From the NCBI GenBank assembly GCA_016742275.1, contig JACVCD010000003.1, positions 62,001 to 126,000 of the forward strand: a stretch of 64,000 nucleotides of DNA. The letters run 5' to 3'. Origin of the DNA: Gemmatimonadaceae bacterium. Its GTDB lineage: Bacteria; Gemmatimonadota; Gemmatimonadetes; Gemmatimonadales; Gemmatimonadaceae. Position 1 is the stretch's first letter, and each line of letters begins with the position of its first letter. The notes beneath the pieces were generated by a model. It ran no database searches. It was not told the origin of the DNA and was given only the letters and a program-made list of their open reading frames with translations. Shown here piece after piece: positions 15,904 to 24,416 of this stretch. Position numbers and translations under genes: made by a program.

Positions 15904-17423
15904 ACGCTCTCTCCTTCCTCCGACGCGCGGCTGGCGCAGTTTCAACCGCCCTGTTTCGTTTACTCGGGCGTCATCCAGAGGGAAGGCGCCTTGAAATCGC
16001 GTGGTCGGTGACCACGCGTGAGACCATGGTCGGCGTCGCGCTCGCCGCGAGCCCGCGCGAAGGTGCTGTTGTTGCCTACTGTCGGTCGAGTACTGCGTGT
16101 GATCGGGACACCCTCATTGTTCAGGACGTGGTCCCTCCGATCGCTCGCGACCTGAGCTATCACCGCGGGCCGGTTGTCACGGTCACCTCCCACTATTGGA
16201 ATCGGGTGATCGACGGTCTTGCCGGCCAAGGTCCTGATACCGGTCTGGCCGTTCTTCACACGCATCCGGGTTTCGGCGTACCGATGTGGAGTTCGGACGA
16301 CGATCGAGCGGACGACGATCTTGCCCGTTTCCTCTTCGGCGAAGGTTTTCTGCAACCTGAAGCTCCGCTGATCTCGATCGTTGCCAGTATGACGGATATC
16401 CGCGCTCGTGTTCTCAGGTTTGATCGCACATCCGCAATAAAGGTCTCAATGACGCCGGTCGAGCGTATACGAACGCTCGGTCCGAGTCGCATTCAGTTCG
16501 AATCAACGACTGATCGTCTGGACGAAGGTCGTATTCACGACGTTCCGGCCCACGCGGATCGCTCAGTTAGAGTTTTTGGCCGTGAAGGCCAACGACTTCT
16601 CGCCGATCTCCACATCGCCGTCGTCGGTAACGGCGGCGTCGGATCAATCTGCACCGAGCACGTCGCCCGGTGGGGAATCGGTCGCATCAGCTGCTGGGAC
16701 CTGGACATCGTCAAGGACGTGAACGTCAATCGATCGGCTATCATCACTTTCGCTGACGCCAAGCGAAAGAGGTCCAAGGCGGAGCGCCTCGCGCGCGCAC
16801 TCCCGGCCTTCTCCCTCGTCAGGGACATCCGGGTCCGCTGGAGTGTTTCCGACGTACGTGACCGCGCCGAGATCGCACATCTTCTCAGCGCTGACATCAT
16901 CCTGATGCTCGTGGACGATCCACGCCCAAGGCATTTCATCAATCGGCTCGCGTACGCGCATTATATCCCTGTCCTCGACGGTGGCAATGCCATCCGATCC
17001 ACTGCCGAGGATGACCCGTCAGCCGAAGATTCCATGGTCGAAGCCGGAGGCATCCGCATCAACTACCTCACACCCGACGGCCCATGTCTGTGGTGCGCTG
17101 GACATCTGACTTCGGAGCGTCTCGCCTTGGCGTTCCGTCCGGACTACGATATGGCCGCCGATCGTGCGCGTGGCTATGTCGAGGGGCTCGGCCCTGCACA
17201 CGCGCCTAGCGTCATGCCGGTGAACTCCCTCACGGCCGCGCTCCTTGAGATCCGACTTCAGGATCTCCTATTCGGGCTTTCAAACCGCAATGTCCCAGAG
17301 GTGTACTACGACCTGCTCGGCGGGACGCTTGATGAACTTCCCCGGTTGATCCGGTCACACTGTCCTCAGTGCATGCGGTGGCTGGGGCTAGGAGATGGGG
17401 CGGACCTACCGTTTCGCGAATAG
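15900..17423 (+). CDS. JAB deubiquitinase-E1 (ThiF) fusion protein
   Basis: A 507-residue two-domain protein starting at GTG 15900. Domain 1 (about 30-190) is a JAB/MPN metallopeptidase: LHTHPGFGVPMWSSDDD supplies H120, H122 and D134 of the JAMM motif. Domain 2 (about 225-490) is an E1/ThiF adenylation domain with the nucleotide loop VVGNGGVGS (243-249), WDLDIVKDVNVNR (D267/D269, N277, R278) and two zinc-type pairs, CLWC (396-399) and CPQC (488-491). No further cysteine sits in the expected catalytic crossover loop. JAB would trim or remove Ubl; E1 would adenylate it. Encoded last in the Ubl-E2-E1 cassette. Confidence 0.88.
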   Translation: MNALSFLRRAAGAVSTALFRLLGRHPEGRRLEIAWSVTTRETMVGVALAASPREGAVVAYCRSSTACDRDTLIVQDVVPPIARDLSYHRGPVVTVTSHYWNRVIDGLAGQGPDTGLAVLHTHPGFGVPMWSSDDDRADDDLARFLFGEGFLQPEAPLISIVASMTDIRARVLRFDRTSAIKVSMTPVERIRTLGPSRIQFESTTDRLDEGRIHDVPAHADRSVRVFGREGQRLLADLHIAVVGNGGVGSICTEHVARWGIGRISCWDLDIVKDVNVNRSAIITFADAKRKRSKAERLARALPAFSLVRDIRVRWSVSDVRDRAEIAHLLSADIILMLVDDPRPRHFINRLAYAHYIPVLDGGNAIRSTAEDDPSAEDSMVEAGGIRINYLTPDGPCLWCAGHLTSERLALAFRPDYDMAADRARGYVEGLGPAHAPSVMPVNSLTAALLEIRLQDLLFGLSNRNVPEVYYDLLGGTLDELPRLIRSHCPQCMRWLGLGDGADLPFRE

Positions 17424-17535
17424 ATCTTCGGATCCTGCCGTGTACCTTATGGCCGACCTCCGGAAGGCGACGTGTCGACGCATTCTATGCGCTCGTCTTC
17501 AGCAAAAATGATGTTTGACCACGTGCCAGAAATTC

Positions 17536-18513
17536 ATGCCATACGATCTTTCGCAGTACCTCGTCATCGGTGTATCCTCGCGGGCCTTATTCGATCTTTC
17601 GATTGAAGACGAGATTTTCCGCGCGCAGGGCCTGAGTGAGTACTCACGGTATCAGATTGAGCACGAGTACGATCTGCTGCGCCCGGGCGCAGCATTTCCT
17701 CTTGTGAGCGCCATTCTTGCCCTCAATGCGCTGGCGCCAGGAAAGCGTAAGGCGGAGGTCGTCGTGATGTCTCGAAATAGCGGCGACACAAGCCTTCGCA
17801 TCTTCAATTCCATCAAACACTACGAACTTGATATTACGCGGGCCGCGTTGACCGGTGGGGCCTCATTGGCGCCTTACCTTCACGCATATAAGGTCGACCT
17901 CTTCCTGTCGGCGGATGAAGCAGATGTGCAATCTGCCGTTGATGCCGGTATCGCAGCCGGAGTCATCTACGCCCCGCCAGCGAAACTGAGCGGAAAATCG
18001 GACCAGATCCGAATTGCATTTGACGGTGATGCGGTGCTCTTCTCAGATGAGTCGGAGCGTATATACCAAAGTGAAGGACTTGAGGCCTTTCTTGCACATG
18101 AGACCGTCAATGCTCAGAAGCCATTGCCAGAAGGCCCATTCGCAAAACTCCTGAAGACGCTATCCGCTCTTCAGAATGACTCGGCGCAAGATACTCCGCC
18201 CATTCGCGTCGCCCTTGTCACGGCACGCAATGCTCCTGCACATGAGCGAGTCATTCGAACGCTGCGCCGGTGGAACGTTCGCGTTGATGAGGCCCATTTT
18301 CTGGGTGGTGTCTCGAAGGCAGAGGTGCTGCAAGCCTTTGGTGCGCACATCTTTTTTGATGATCAGGACGGCCACGTTGGGCCGGCTTCTAAGTTTGTAC
18401 CAGCCGCACGTGTTCCGTATCTCTCCCGTCCGAGCGTGAAAAAGGCGGCTGAACCGCTACCCCCTGCGTATGATGCTGCGGATGCCGGTTGGCGCTCATC
18501 TTCTGCGATGTGA
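17536..18513 (+). CDS. 5'-nucleotidase family protein (PF06189, cytosolic NT5C1-like)
   Basis: A 325-residue protein. The start chosen is ATG 17536 because PYDLSQYLVIGVSSRALFDL is the usual family N-terminus; a TTG seven codons upstream is less likely. The HAD-like nucleophile motif is IAFDGDAVLF (D163, D165), and VRVDEAHFLGGVSKAEVL followed by HIFFDDQ matches the C-terminal HAD motif. Relatives dephosphorylate nucleoside 5'-monophosphates. It follows the Ubl cassette by 112 nt on the same strand, at the end of the island. Nucleotide-degrading enzymes occur in several antiphage systems, so a defence role is possible but unproven; a stand-alone metabolic gene is equally consistent. Confidence 0.85.
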   Translation: MPYDLSQYLVIGVSSRALFDLSIEDEIFRAQGLSEYSRYQIEHEYDLLRPGAAFPLVSAILALNALAPGKRKAEVVVMSRNSGDTSLRIFNSIKHYELDITRAALTGGASLAPYLHAYKVDLFLSADEADVQSAVDAGIAAGVIYAPPAKLSGKSDQIRIAFDGDAVLFSDESERIYQSEGLEAFLAHETVNAQKPLPEGPFAKLLKTLSALQNDSAQDTPPIRVALVTARNAPAHERVIRTLRRWNVRVDEAHFLGGVSKAEVLQAFGAHIFFDDQDGHVGPASKFVPAARVPYLSRPSVKKAAEPLPPAYDAADAGWRSSSAM

Positions 18514-18836
18514 CAAACGCATCGTATTTGATGGCACACGTGGATTGCGACTGTCCTTGTATGCCATTTTGTCGGTGACGGTCGCTCCGATACACCGGCA
18601 AGTCTTACGTCGACAGGCGTAGGGCTGAGGTAGTGGAGGTACGTGCGGGCTTTGGTGGTGTGAGAGATCCGCGAATGCGTATGGACGATCCGTGTGGCAG
18701 GCCAGCTAGCTGCATCACATATTCGGGCCGCCTGGGCACGCGCGGTTCGATGTTGGTCATACCGAGAGCCTTTCGGTGGAGAATGTTGTTGCTGCGAAGA
18801 GGGACTCTACTCGGCTCCTCGACGAGACACACTCGC
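18514..18836. other. 323-nt intergenic region between 5'-nucleotidase and alpha/beta hydrolase
   Basis: No intact gene is visible. The right half holds a degraded copy of part of a beta-lactamase-type gene (see the separate entry at 18704-18805). The left half shows no recognisable RNA gene, clear terminator or attachment repeat. Confidence 0.6.
18704..18805 (-). pseudogene. Fragment of a class C beta-lactamase-like serine hydrolase gene
   Basis: Read on the minus strand, this stretch encodes NNILHRKALGMTNIEPRVPR and then PEYVMQLAG. The intact serine hydrolase at 24872-26248 has DSVLYRKAFGMANVELRVPM and PEHVMQLAS in the same order. The DNA also lines up without gaps over about 80 bases at roughly 80% identity by eye, beginning CTGCATCACAT on the + strand in both places. 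The copy stops just before the SxxK catalytic motif. It looks like a relic of a duplicated or deleted paralogue. Confidence 0.75.
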
Positions 18837-20498
18837 TCAGCGCTTCATCCGCCTCTCCACCGCCTCCAACTGCTCCCTCGCCTTCGCATTGCTCGGATCG
18901 AGCATCACCGCGTATCGGTACCAGATAGCCGCGCGCTCGGGTTCGTTCGGCGCGAAACTGGTCATGGCGCTGCCCCAGGAGAGCATCGCGTTCATGATGT
19001 TGCTGAACCGCGGCGCGAGCGCGAGGTATCGCTGGTGGATGGCGCGGGCGCCGAGTGAGTCGCCGGCGGCGAGCCGCTCGCGGATGATCGCGAGTCCCAC
19101 GTTCTGGTGAAAAAGCGGCACCGTGGAGTCAGCACGCCAGGCGTCACCGAGAATGCGGAAGGCGGTGTCGTGATCGCCCGTGAGCAGGAGGCGACGCCAT
19201 TGGGCCGGAGTCGGCGCGCCGTGACTCGGCTGCCACGACGGCGGTCCCGATTCACCGATGTTACGATGCTCCACGCGCGACTGATTGCCGCCCAAGGGCT
19301 GCGGGAGCGGAGCGCGCAGTGTTGCACGCGCGGCGGTGTCACTGCGTAGAGTCGCTGCAAGTGTCGCCACGACATAGCCGTTGAGAAACGCGTTGACGGC
19401 GATGACAGCAGCAGTCTCAATGCTATCGGTCACCGGCTTTCCAGCGCGGCGTTCCGCATCGGCGCGCACTCGGCGACCGTCGATTCCTTGAGCGATGAAG
19501 TCGTTGTGGTCGAGATGAGGAAGGGTGAGGTACCAGCGCTCGCTGTTGGTCAGTGTGTCGCCGACCTGGAACTGGGCCTCCGGAACGGTGGCGAAGAGGA
19601 AGGTGCCGCTGGCGCGATGGTAGCGGTTGCGAATCACATCAAGGAAGCCACCGTCGCCCCAGCGTTCGTCAGTGAGTGACCAGGTGTCTTGCGTGGTGTC
19701 GAGTATGAGCGCGGCGCGGGCAGGCGAACTCCCTTCGGTCTGCAGACGGATGGCAGACTGTGCGCCGGCGCTGTGACCGATGAGCGCGACCCGAGTCCAG
19801 TCGGCACCATCGTGACGCGCGGCCTCCACGATCAGTGCGCGCACGTCTCCCTCCACCGTGCGGAATCGATCGTGCGTGCCAAGGTTCGTGCCATCTCCTC
19901 GCTGCCAGGCGCTCGATACCACCACATAACCAAGACTCGCCAACCGCTCGCAGAGGGCGGCGTTGTCGTCCCAGGAGGCGCCAGCGCCGGAAATGTAGAT
20001 CACCAGCGGGAAGCGGCCGATGGCGCGACGAGCATCGCGTCGCGCAGCGACAGGGGCCTCTAAGAAGGCGTCGACTGCAGCTCGATGCGCGGCGTCAAGC
20101 GAATCGACGTTCTGAACGCGAGTCAGTTCGATGGTCGCGGTGCGTCGATGATGAACCGCGAGGGCGCGCGTTATCGCGCCGAAAACGGACGGCAGTTTCG
20201 CTCCTGCCGGAATTGCACCGTCGAAGTAGTCGCCGTGCCTAAGCGGCGTGCCGCCGCCCGTCGCTGGATACCAAACGTTCATCGCAATCGGACGCGGCCC
20301 GTCGCTCAATACTCGGCCCGATGCATCGGCATAGCGATAGGTGCGGGTCGAGTCGACGATCCACCGCTGGGTGAAGCCGACCTGGTAAGGGCCACGGGCA
20401 GAATGGGTCTGCGCGGCGGCCGGCAGGGCGAGGCAGAAGAGCAGCGGTAAGACGCGGAGGTGCACGGGAGATCCCGGAAGAGAATGGGAAATCTCCAC
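18837..20498 (-). CDS. Secreted alpha/beta hydrolase with C-terminal TPR-like region
   Basis: A 553-residue protein with an N-terminal signal peptide (about 1-30, HLRVLPLLFCLALPAAAQ). The alpha/beta hydrolase domain (about 55-390) resembles dienelactone hydrolase or platelet-activating-factor acetylhydrolase types. PLVIYISGAGAS is the strand before the oxyanion hole and GHSAGAQ carries the nucleophilic Ser. An acidic residue and HLDHNDF are candidate remaining triad members. The last 130 residues are helical and TPR-like (about 425-553, DHDTAFRILGDAWRADS). Exported esterase or lipase is the best guess; the substrate is unknown. It is a single minus-strand gene. Confidence 0.8.
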   Translation of the reverse strand: MEISHSLPGSPVHLRVLPLLFCLALPAAAQTHSARGPYQVGFTQRWIVDSTRTYRYADASGRVLSDGPRPIAMNVWYPATGGGTPLRHGDYFDGAIPAGAKLPSVFGAITRALAVHHRRTATIELTRVQNVDSLDAAHRAAVDAFLEAPVAARRDARRAIGRFPLVIYISGAGASWDDNAALCERLASLGYVVVSSAWQRGDGTNLGTHDRFRTVEGDVRALIVEAARHDGADWTRVALIGHSAGAQSAIRLQTEGSSPARAALILDTTQDTWSLTDERWGDGGFLDVIRNRYHRASGTFLFATVPEAQFQVGDTLTNSERWYLTLPHLDHNDFIAQGIDGRRVRADAERRAGKPVTDSIETAAVIAVNAFLNGYVVATLAATLRSDTAARATLRAPLPQPLGGNQSRVEHRNIGESGPPSWQPSHGAPTPAQWRRLLLTGDHDTAFRILGDAWRADSTVPLFHQNVGLAIIRERLAAGDSLGARAIHQRYLALAPRFSNIMNAMLSWGSAMTSFAPNEPERAAIWYRYAVMLDPSNAKAREQLEAVERRMKR

Positions 20499-20719
20499 CA
20501 GAATCCGCAGCCGCGAGAACCGTTGTGTGACGACAGGCGGGGCTCACATGTCGATCGGGCTTTGCATCGGGCTGAACTGGTGACCTACCGACCAATGCGA
20601 CTTCCACTCACGGGCGTTGCAAAGAGGTTGACTAGGAAACTGTCGACTGGTATGCTTCCCGCATCGACACGGCGGCGCCACACGACCCCGCCGCGCAACG
20701 GGAACCGGACCGGAACGCC

Positions 20720-21121
20720 ATGGATGATCAACTGACCGCCACCGCTCGGAAGTGCCTGGATGCGGCGTACGCCGGCACCATGGACTTCCCGTCCATCGTG
20801 CGCCAATTGATGGACGCGGGATTTGAGGGGTATGACGTCGACTACCGGCGAGGTACGTCCACGTACTTCCGCGCCAACGGCGACCATGTGGAGCTCGCAC
20901 TGCCGGCGTCTCATACAAATATTGCGGCCGCATTCGATGCCCATGCCGTCGAACAGGCGGTGCGCGATGCGCAGAATCAAGTGCCCGGCTATACCTATCT
21001 CGGCTTCAGCGCGAGGGTCAGGTCTGCGGGATGTGCCGGGTACATGGTCTCATTCTCCGGAAGACGCGTTGTCTATTTCGGACGTACGGCGGAGACACAT
21101 GTCGAGCATTTCCCGCGGTAG
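20720..21121 (+). CDS. DUF1398 family protein
   Basis: A 133-residue protein of unknown function. The features I associate with DUF1398 are present: MDFPSIVRQLMDAGFEGYDV near the N-terminus, DYRRGTSTYFRANGD, a helix with FDAHAVEQAVRDAQ, and the C-terminal GCAGYMVSFSGRRVVYFGR followed by ETHVEHFP. No signal peptide. The MarR-type gene starts inside its last eight codons (ATG 21099), so the two are very probably co-expressed. The biochemical role is not known to me. Confidence 0.8.
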   Translation: MDDQLTATARKCLDAAYAGTMDFPSIVRQLMDAGFEGYDVDYRRGTSTYFRANGDHVELALPASHTNIAAAFDAHAVEQAVRDAQNQVPGYTYLGFSARVRSAGCAGYMVSFSGRRVVYFGRTAETHVEHFPR

Positions 21122-21590
21122 AGCGCGGCGCGGACACGGCCACGAGCTCAGTACACTCGACGCGCATCTCGGCTACTGGCTCCGCGCGGTGTCGAATCAC
21201 GTGTCCCATGCGTTCAAAATGCGGCTGGAAACACACGGCGTGACGGTCGCGGAGTGGGTGGTGCTGCGTGCGCTATTCGATCGCGACGGGGTGAATCCGA
21301 GTGAACTTGCGGCGACGCTTGGTCTGACACGCGGCGCGATCTCGAAGCTGGTAGACCGCCTGGTGGTGAAGGAGCTCGTTTCGGTCCGCAGCGATCCGCG
21401 GGACGGCCGCGCTCAACTCATCGCACTCAGAGCCCCCGCGCGGCGTCTCGTTCCGAAACTCGCCGCGCTTGCCGATGAAAACGACGAAGAGGCGTTTGGC
21501 CACCTCGATCATGAGCAACGCGTGGCGATGCTCGCACTGCTCAAGGAAATCGTTGAGCGCCTTGGAATTGGCGAGGCGCCGGTCACCTGA
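21099..21590 (+). CDS. MarR family transcriptional regulator
   Basis: A 163-residue winged-helix regulator. The start chosen is ATG 21099 in a different frame from DUF1398, overlapping it by 23 nt. The core has VAEWVVLRALFDRDGVNPSE, then LAATLGLTRGAISKLVDRL (recognition helix) and VSVRSDPRDGRAQLIAL (wing). C-terminal helices dimerise the protein. It likely controls its own operon with DUF1398; the ligand is unknown. Its end overlaps the convergent photolyase-like gene by 8 nt. Confidence 0.85.
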   Translation: MSSISRGRARRGHGHELSTLDAHLGYWLRAVSNHVSHAFKMRLETHGVTVAEWVVLRALFDRDGVNPSELAATLGLTRGAISKLVDRLVVKELVSVRSDPRDGRAQLIALRAPARRLVPKLAALADENDEEAFGHLDHEQRVAMLALLKEIVERLGIGEAPVT

Positions 21591-22803
21591 ACGGGTGCAG
21601 GTGAGCAGCCGCCACACCCGGCAGGTCCGTCAGCTGTGCGATGCCGCGCGTCGCGTGTTTCCACCACGATGAGAACGACTGGCAGAGGTGCGCGACCTCC
21701 GGAAACAGGCGCGGTGCGGCGATTCGCTGAATGCTTTGCGGCAGCAGTGACCGCACGTGGGGATTGTCGTACGTGTGGACGGCACGTGCGCCAGCGAGTG
21801 CGTGTTGTAGCAACGCCGTGTCACCCACACACTGTTGCGAGGTGAGTTGCGACATGGCGGCATCAACAAAACGCCAGCGCGCCGGGTTCCATGGCCAGCG
21901 CGCGTGAAACTCGGCGGGCCACCAGCCAATCAACACACACTCAGATGCGATCGAGGCGGGAGGTTTGTTGAGGTTCCACGGGTGTACCAGCCAGACCTCG
22001 CGTCTGTGCACGGAGTGAAGAGGCGCTGCCGCACGTTGCGGAGGGTCCGGCAGGAGCGGTGGTTCGAATACGTGTGTGCGCCTAATGACTTCGCTGGCTG
22101 CATCGTCACCGGTTTGCTCGTTCATGGCCGCACCCGGGGTTCGAGCGATCGCATCCAGCGCCTCGTAGGTAGTGTCGAGCACCGATCCCGCACTGTGCCA
22201 CTCGGGTGGTGCAAAACGTGCCACATTCTCCGCATTGAACAGGTACGGCTTGGAGCTTGCCGTGCCGGCGATCCATTGCCAACTCAGGTGATTGCTGGCG
22301 AGGTCACCGTCGAGCAGATGGGCAAACATCCAGTCAGCTCCCGCTCGCCAATGGATCTTTCGCATATGCACGACGTAGCTCGCCAACCACATGCGGGCGT
22401 GATTGTGGAGATAGCCCGTGTCGTAAAGCACTTCAACCGCGCGATCGATCACCGGAACACCGGTGCGCGCCTCGCGAATGTCTGCGGGCATATCCGGATG
22501 GTACACCGATTCGGGTAGCGGGCCGGCGTGGAAGGAATCCAAGATGCCGTCACCCCGGTGTTGCCACACATGGTGGAAATACTCCCGCCATCCCAATTCC
22601 TGCACCAGCTTGTGCTGGACGGGCAGTGGGTGCCGCGACGCGACGCCAACTAGCACTTGCGGCAGGCTGATCATGCCGTGCGTGATGTAGGGCGACAGTT
22701 GGGACACCGCCCCGTCCAGGTGATTGCGGGTTCTGGCGTAGTCAGCGGGGCGTATTGACCGAACACGCGCCTGCGCTGCTTCAAGTGTTGGCGGGAACAA
22801 CAC
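21583..22803 (-). CDS. Photolyase/cryptochrome-like FAD-binding protein, apparently permuted domains
   Basis: The N-terminal two-thirds is the photolyase FAD-binding helical domain: YARTRNHLDGAVSQLSPYIT, KLVQELGWREYFHHVW, TGYLHNHARMWLASYVVH and LLDGDLASNHLSWQWIAGT are classical FAD and DNA-lesion pocket motifs. The alpha/beta antenna domain is missing from the N-terminus; the C-terminal third (about REVWLVHPWNLNK onward) looks like a Rossmann-type domain in its place. GTG 22803 is preferred because relatives begin at LFPPT and it leaves room for the divergent flavoprotein promoter; ATG 22905 gives 34 more residues but overlaps that gene. Probably light-driven DNA repair or a photoreceptor. 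Confidence 0.78.
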   Translation of the reverse strand: MLFPPTLEAAQARVRSIRPADYARTRNHLDGAVSQLSPYITHGMISLPQVLVGVASRHPLPVQHKLVQELGWREYFHHVWQHRGDGILDSFHAGPLPESVYHPDMPADIREARTGVPVIDRAVEVLYDTGYLHNHARMWLASYVVHMRKIHWRAGADWMFAHLLDGDLASNHLSWQWIAGTASSKPYLFNAENVARFAPPEWHSAGSVLDTTYEALDAIARTPGAAMNEQTGDDAASEVIRRTHVFEPPLLPDPPQRAAAPLHSVHRREVWLVHPWNLNKPPASIASECVLIGWWPAEFHARWPWNPARWRFVDAAMSQLTSQQCVGDTALLQHALAGARAVHTYDNPHVRSLLPQSIQRIAAPRLFPEVAHLCQSFSSWWKHATRGIAQLTDLPGVAAAHLHPFR

Positions 22804-22889
22804 GCGGCAATTGTCCGTTGAAGCGACGAGGATGATGGATCGCGGGTCCTGATGTAGAACCTGTGCCACCCCAAACAATAACGCAGCGC

Positions 22890-24416
22890 ATGGACCACGC
22901 ATCAAAGGATCGTGTGATCATCGTCGGGGCAGGGGTGGCCGGCCTGACCTGTGCCATTGCGCTGCATCGCGCGGGGCGGGATGTGCTCATGCTCGAAGCA
23001 CAGGATGATGTCGGTGGTCGGGTGCGTTCGTCACGCATCGATGGTGCAACTATCGATCACGGATTCCAGGTGATGTTCACCGCGTATCCCACGCTGCGTC
23101 AGTATCTGGACCTGCCGGCTCTTGCGCTGCGCCGCTTCGATCCCGCTGCGCGCATCGTGCGCAACGGAAAGGCATCGCTGGTCGGTGATGGGCTGCGTGA
23201 CTCAGGGTTGCTCGTCGACACCCTCATGTCGGGGGCATTTCCATTCGCAGACAAGGTGCGTCTTCTCGCTCTGCGTACATTTGTGAATACTCTGTCGATC
23301 GACGACTGCTTCAGTGCGCGCTTTGCAAACCAGAGCACACGCAACTTCCTGGTGAGTCGCGGATTTCAGGCGGAAACACTCGACGGATTCTTCGCGCCGT
23401 TCTACGGCGGCATTCTGCTGGACCGCACGCTGTCGACCAGTGCATCAGTGCTGCTGTTCACATTCAAGATGCTTGCCGAGGGCGATACGGTGATCCCAGC
23501 AGGTGGCATGGGCGCCATCACCGCCGCGCTCGCCGCGAATCTCCCGCGGGAGAGGGTTCGGGTTGGCGTACGAGTTGCCGCAGTCCGCACGAATCCTGAT
23601 GGTGTGCACAGCGTCTCGCTTGCCGACGGAAGTGTGCTCGACGCACGACATGTCGTCATCGCGACCGATGCACCAATGGCGGTACAGCTTGCACGGACGG
23701 CGGGTGTGACACTCAGCGAGCCCTCCCAGGCGCTTGATTGTACGACGCTTTGGTATCGTGCCGAACGAGCGTTGCTTCCCGGAAAGGCGCTGTGGCTCAA
23801 CGCCGCGGCGGATGCGGTGATCAGCCATGCGGTCACGATCACCGACGTTGCACCCGAGTATAGTGAGGCAGGGCCCGTGATTTCCGCGACAGCCGTTGGC
23901 GCGAGTGCCACGCTGCCGGATGAGGATCTCGATGCCGCAGCGCGAACCGAGATCGCGTCAATGTCGCAGGCGGGTGGCATGTCTGTGGGCACCGATGATG
24001 TTGCCCGCGAGGTGCAGCGGATGACCCGACTGGCCGTGTCTCGTGTGCCTTTTGCGCAGTTTGCGCAGCCACCGGGAGCGCGTGCACAACAGCCCAGCAC
24101 GGCGTGCGGTGTACCCGGATTGTGGCGGGCCAGTGAGACATTCCACAGCAGCTCCCTCGAAGGCGCGGCGCGAGGCGGTACGGCGGCGGCGCACGCCACC
24201 TCGCTGCGCAATAGTCCTTCACATACTGGGCATACATGCACCTCGCCGTTTTCGGAGCCACCGGTCGTGTGGGTGGACGCTTTGTCGAGTACGCGCTCGC
24301 CGATGGGCATACCATTCGTGCGCTGGTGCGCGATCCGTCTGCGATACGGACGCGCCCCGGCCTCGAGCTCGTACAGGGCGACGTGCTCACGCTCGGCGAT
24401 GTCACGCACACCGTGA
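22890..24416 (+). CDS. Amine-oxidase-type FAD-dependent oxidoreductase (phytoene desaturase/protoporphyrinogen oxidase-like)
   Basis: The N-terminal dinucleotide-binding motif is VIIVGAGVAGLTCAIALHRA, followed by MLEAQDDVGGRVRSS, the standard start of this family. The middle is typical of carotenoid or steroid desaturase-like NAD(P)-binding proteins. The FAD-closing motif near the C-terminus is WRASETFHSSSLEGAARGGT. After that motif relatives end within about 20 residues; here the frame runs on for about 75 more, the last 60 overlapping the next gene (24236-) in another frame and having no family character. A small indel may have destroyed the natural stop. Divergent from the photolyase-like gene; a photoprotective pigment link is conceivable. 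Confidence 0.8.
   Translation: MDHASKDRVIIVGAGVAGLTCAIALHRAGRDVLMLEAQDDVGGRVRSSRIDGATIDHGFQVMFTAYPTLRQYLDLPALALRRFDPAARIVRNGKASLVGDGLRDSGLLVDTLMSGAFPFADKVRLLALRTFVNTLSIDDCFSARFANQSTRNFLVSRGFQAETLDGFFAPFYGGILLDRTLSTSASVLLFTFKMLAEGDTVIPAGGMGAITAALAANLPRERVRVGVRVAAVRTNPDGVHSVSLADGSVLDARHVVIATDAPMAVQLARTAGVTLSEPSQALDCTTLWYRAERALLPGKALWLNAAADAVISHAVTITDVAPEYSEAGPVISATAVGASATLPDEDLDAAARTEIASMSQAGGMSVGTDDVAREVQRMTRLAVSRVPFAQFAQPPGARAQQPSTACGVPGLWRASETFHSSSLEGAARGGTAAAHATSLRNSPSHTGHTCTSPFSEPPVVWVDALSSTRSPMGIPFVRWCAIRLRYGRAPASSSYRATCSRSAMSRTP

Noticed and set aside
18605-18832. 75-codon minus-strand frame as a real gene
   Set aside because: Only its middle resembles the serine hydrolase at 24872-26248 and it lacks the rest of the protein, so it is listed as a pseudogene fragment.
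5530-18836. Attachment-site repeats or integrase marking the island as an integrative element
   Set aside because: I compared the flanks by eye and saw no shared direct repeat, tRNA end, integrase or transposase. The island character rests on gene content only.
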